Both the position numbers and the translations under genes were made by a program. Positions 60,278-64,000 of a stretch of DNA of 64,000 nt are shown here, in pieces; position 1 is the stretch's first letter; each line of letters starts with the position of its first letter. The notes under the pieces are model-generated. The model had not been told where the DNA came from. It searched no databases and saw only the letters and a program-made list of their open reading frames with translations. The DNA is from Nymphaea colorata (lineage: Eukaryota; Streptophyta; Magnoliopsida; Nymphaeales; Nymphaeaceae), in NCBI RefSeq assembly GCF_008831285.2, contig NC_045148.1, positions 14,238,802 to 14,302,801 on the forward strand, written 5' to 3'.

Positions 60278-61528
60278 CCTGAGACACCGACAATTATCCG
60301 ATGGCGCAGAAAGCGAGCCAAAGACGGGAGCGCAAACCTTGCTGGAGCCACTCAGATCGGCATTGTACGCGAGTCGCCAGGGAGGATCGACGGAGAAGAA
60401 ACCAGAAGTGAGGATACCTCCAGACCGAATGAGAAAGATGATGATGATCGATGACGATCAAGAACAAGGGAAAGAAAGAAAACTGCAGAAGGGAGAGGCG
60501 AGGAGTAGTTGTAGGAGGGGAAGAAGAGAAGAGCGGCCACGAGTTTCTCCACCGGACGGGACGGAAGGGCGACTGTTGATGGCCCAAGCAACGACTCTCA
60601 GGGAGAGAGAGAGAGAGCGAAGGCGGGAGCCTCCCTATTTTTGTAAGGAATAGTTTCTCTTAAAGTCCAAAATTTTCTCCGTAATCCCTGATAGGATACT
60701 CAACTTCTTCATTTTCGGATACGTGGCTATTTTTTTTCTGACGACTCCGACGTGAAGGTCAACGGACAATGAATTCAGTCTACCTGATTTACCAAATCCC
60801 AGCAGCCACAGTTCAAGAAAAATGTCAGCTAAACTTTAGGATCGGTCAATTGTGACACCAGAGAAAGTCACTGAAAGCTTTAATTTGAAAGCTAAAAAAA
60901 TGAGAGTTATCTTCAATAACAGAATTTATTTAGGAGTAGAGTAAGGATTTTTTTTTCAGAAACGAGCTAAACCATTTACGGGTTGGATTAAGAGGAGCGA
61001 TGGTAGGGCCAAAAAGAGCGACAAACTATTCAAACTATTCACCGATCGGATTTACGAGTTGGATCAAGAGGAGCAACGGTAGGGCCAAAAAGAACGACAA
61101 ACCATTAGTCAGATAGATCAACAGGAGGGACGGTAGGGCCAAAATGATACTTTGTTCAGACTTAGAATTATGTGACATTTTAGGTATACGAGGCGCTTGG
61201 CCCTGCATGAGAGGGAAAGGTTACTGAATCTGCATGTGTGGGAGGGAGAGATGGAGAAAGAGAGAGCAAAAATAGCAACCAGCAGAAAAATATGAGGATC
61301 ACCAAAGAGCAGAGGTGAATCTCTCTCTCAATTTGCCCTGAAATGTGGGGCTCAGGATCCCCCGTCGACTGCCTCCCCACAAAAACACTTAGCTCTCTTC
61401 TCACCCAACTTCTCAACCTCAATCCCCTAACCACAAGAACCTCCGTATTTATTTCTTTCTTTCATGTACATTCTCTCTGAGGCCCTTGCGGGGAGGGGAC
61501 AGAGTGCTAGCAGGACGAGGAGGAGGAG
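60278..61528. promoter_or_regulatory. divergent promoter interval between GCS and the USP-kinase gene
   Basis: The two genes start 1,251 bases apart on opposite strands. The GCS side is GA-rich (run at about 60601-60618) and the other side carries three spaced copies of GGTAGGGCCAAAA. No convincing TATA box is seen for either gene. Part of each flank is 5' UTR. Shared regulation is an inference from geometry. Confidence 0.5.
60977..61145. repeat. spaced direct repeats with GGTAGGGCCAAAA core
   Basis: Three diverged units share GGAT(T/C)AAGAGGAG... and GGTAGGGCCAAAA, with cores at about 61002, 61078 and 61132, giving spacings of 76 and 54 bases. The first two also share GCGACAAAC/ACGACAAAC. 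They lie in the interval between two divergent genes. Confidence 0.75.

Positions 61529-64000
<2,472 letters not shown>

Noticed and set aside
60201-60653. 150-aa plus-strand frame opposite the GCS 5' end
   Set aside because: It is antisense to GCS exon 1 and its leader, rich in Arg/Glu from GA repeats, with no family resemblance.

Overview
This is nuclear DNA of a flowering plant. The genes carry GT-AG introns in AT-rich non-coding DNA, and they encode plant-specific families: an auxin response factor, DREB/ERF AP2 factors, a chloroplast Cpn20, an organellar tyrosyl-tRNA synthetase, a plant-type glucosylceramide synthase and a USP-domain kinase. CT/GA and AT microsatellites, short non-autonomous DNA transposons and tRNA-derived SINE-like elements fill the rest. 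The species cannot be resolved from the sequence alone. No retrotransposon coding region, rRNA, functional tRNA or CRISPR array was found.

Layout. 1-9.6 kb: gene-free, with old repeats and one SINE candidate. 9.6-18.8 kb: a 13-exon class-A auxin response factor of the ARF7/ARF19 clade (1,167 aa), with a GA-rich leader holding short uORFs and a very long glutamine-rich middle region. 18.8-28 kb: gene-poor, with tandem repeats, a hAT-like element, and a polygalacturonase (GH28) pseudogene that has a TIR element in its intron. 28.3-32.0 kb: five-exon chloroplast co-chaperonin CPN20. 33.9-35.4 kb: intronless organellar tyrosyl-tRNA synthetase. 35.4-42.3 kb: gene-free, with two young tandem duplications. 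42.4-43.0 and 49.1-49.7 kb: two same-strand DREB A-5-like AP2/ERF paralogues with different leaders, separated by a hAT-type element with a perfect 8-bp target duplication. 50.8-60.3 kb, minus strand: 14-exon glucosylceramide synthase (517 aa) with one required GC-AG intron and a second member of the same hAT family in its last intron. 61.5-64.0 kb: 5' part of a USP-domain (U-box/RLCK-type) kinase gene, divergent from the glucosylceramide synthase and running off the window.

The genes are ordinary plant loci with no operon-like relationship. The two AP2 genes are a local duplication, and the last two genes share a divergent promoter interval of about 1.25 kb. I did not find an undescribed multi-gene system. 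The points most worth a second look are gene-structure details: a predicted intron-retention ARF isoform with a hydrophobic tail, the GC-AG intron, and an exon-like ORF in glucosylceramide synthase intron 1. The pair of TSD-flanked hAT elements with unrelated interiors is also worth checking.
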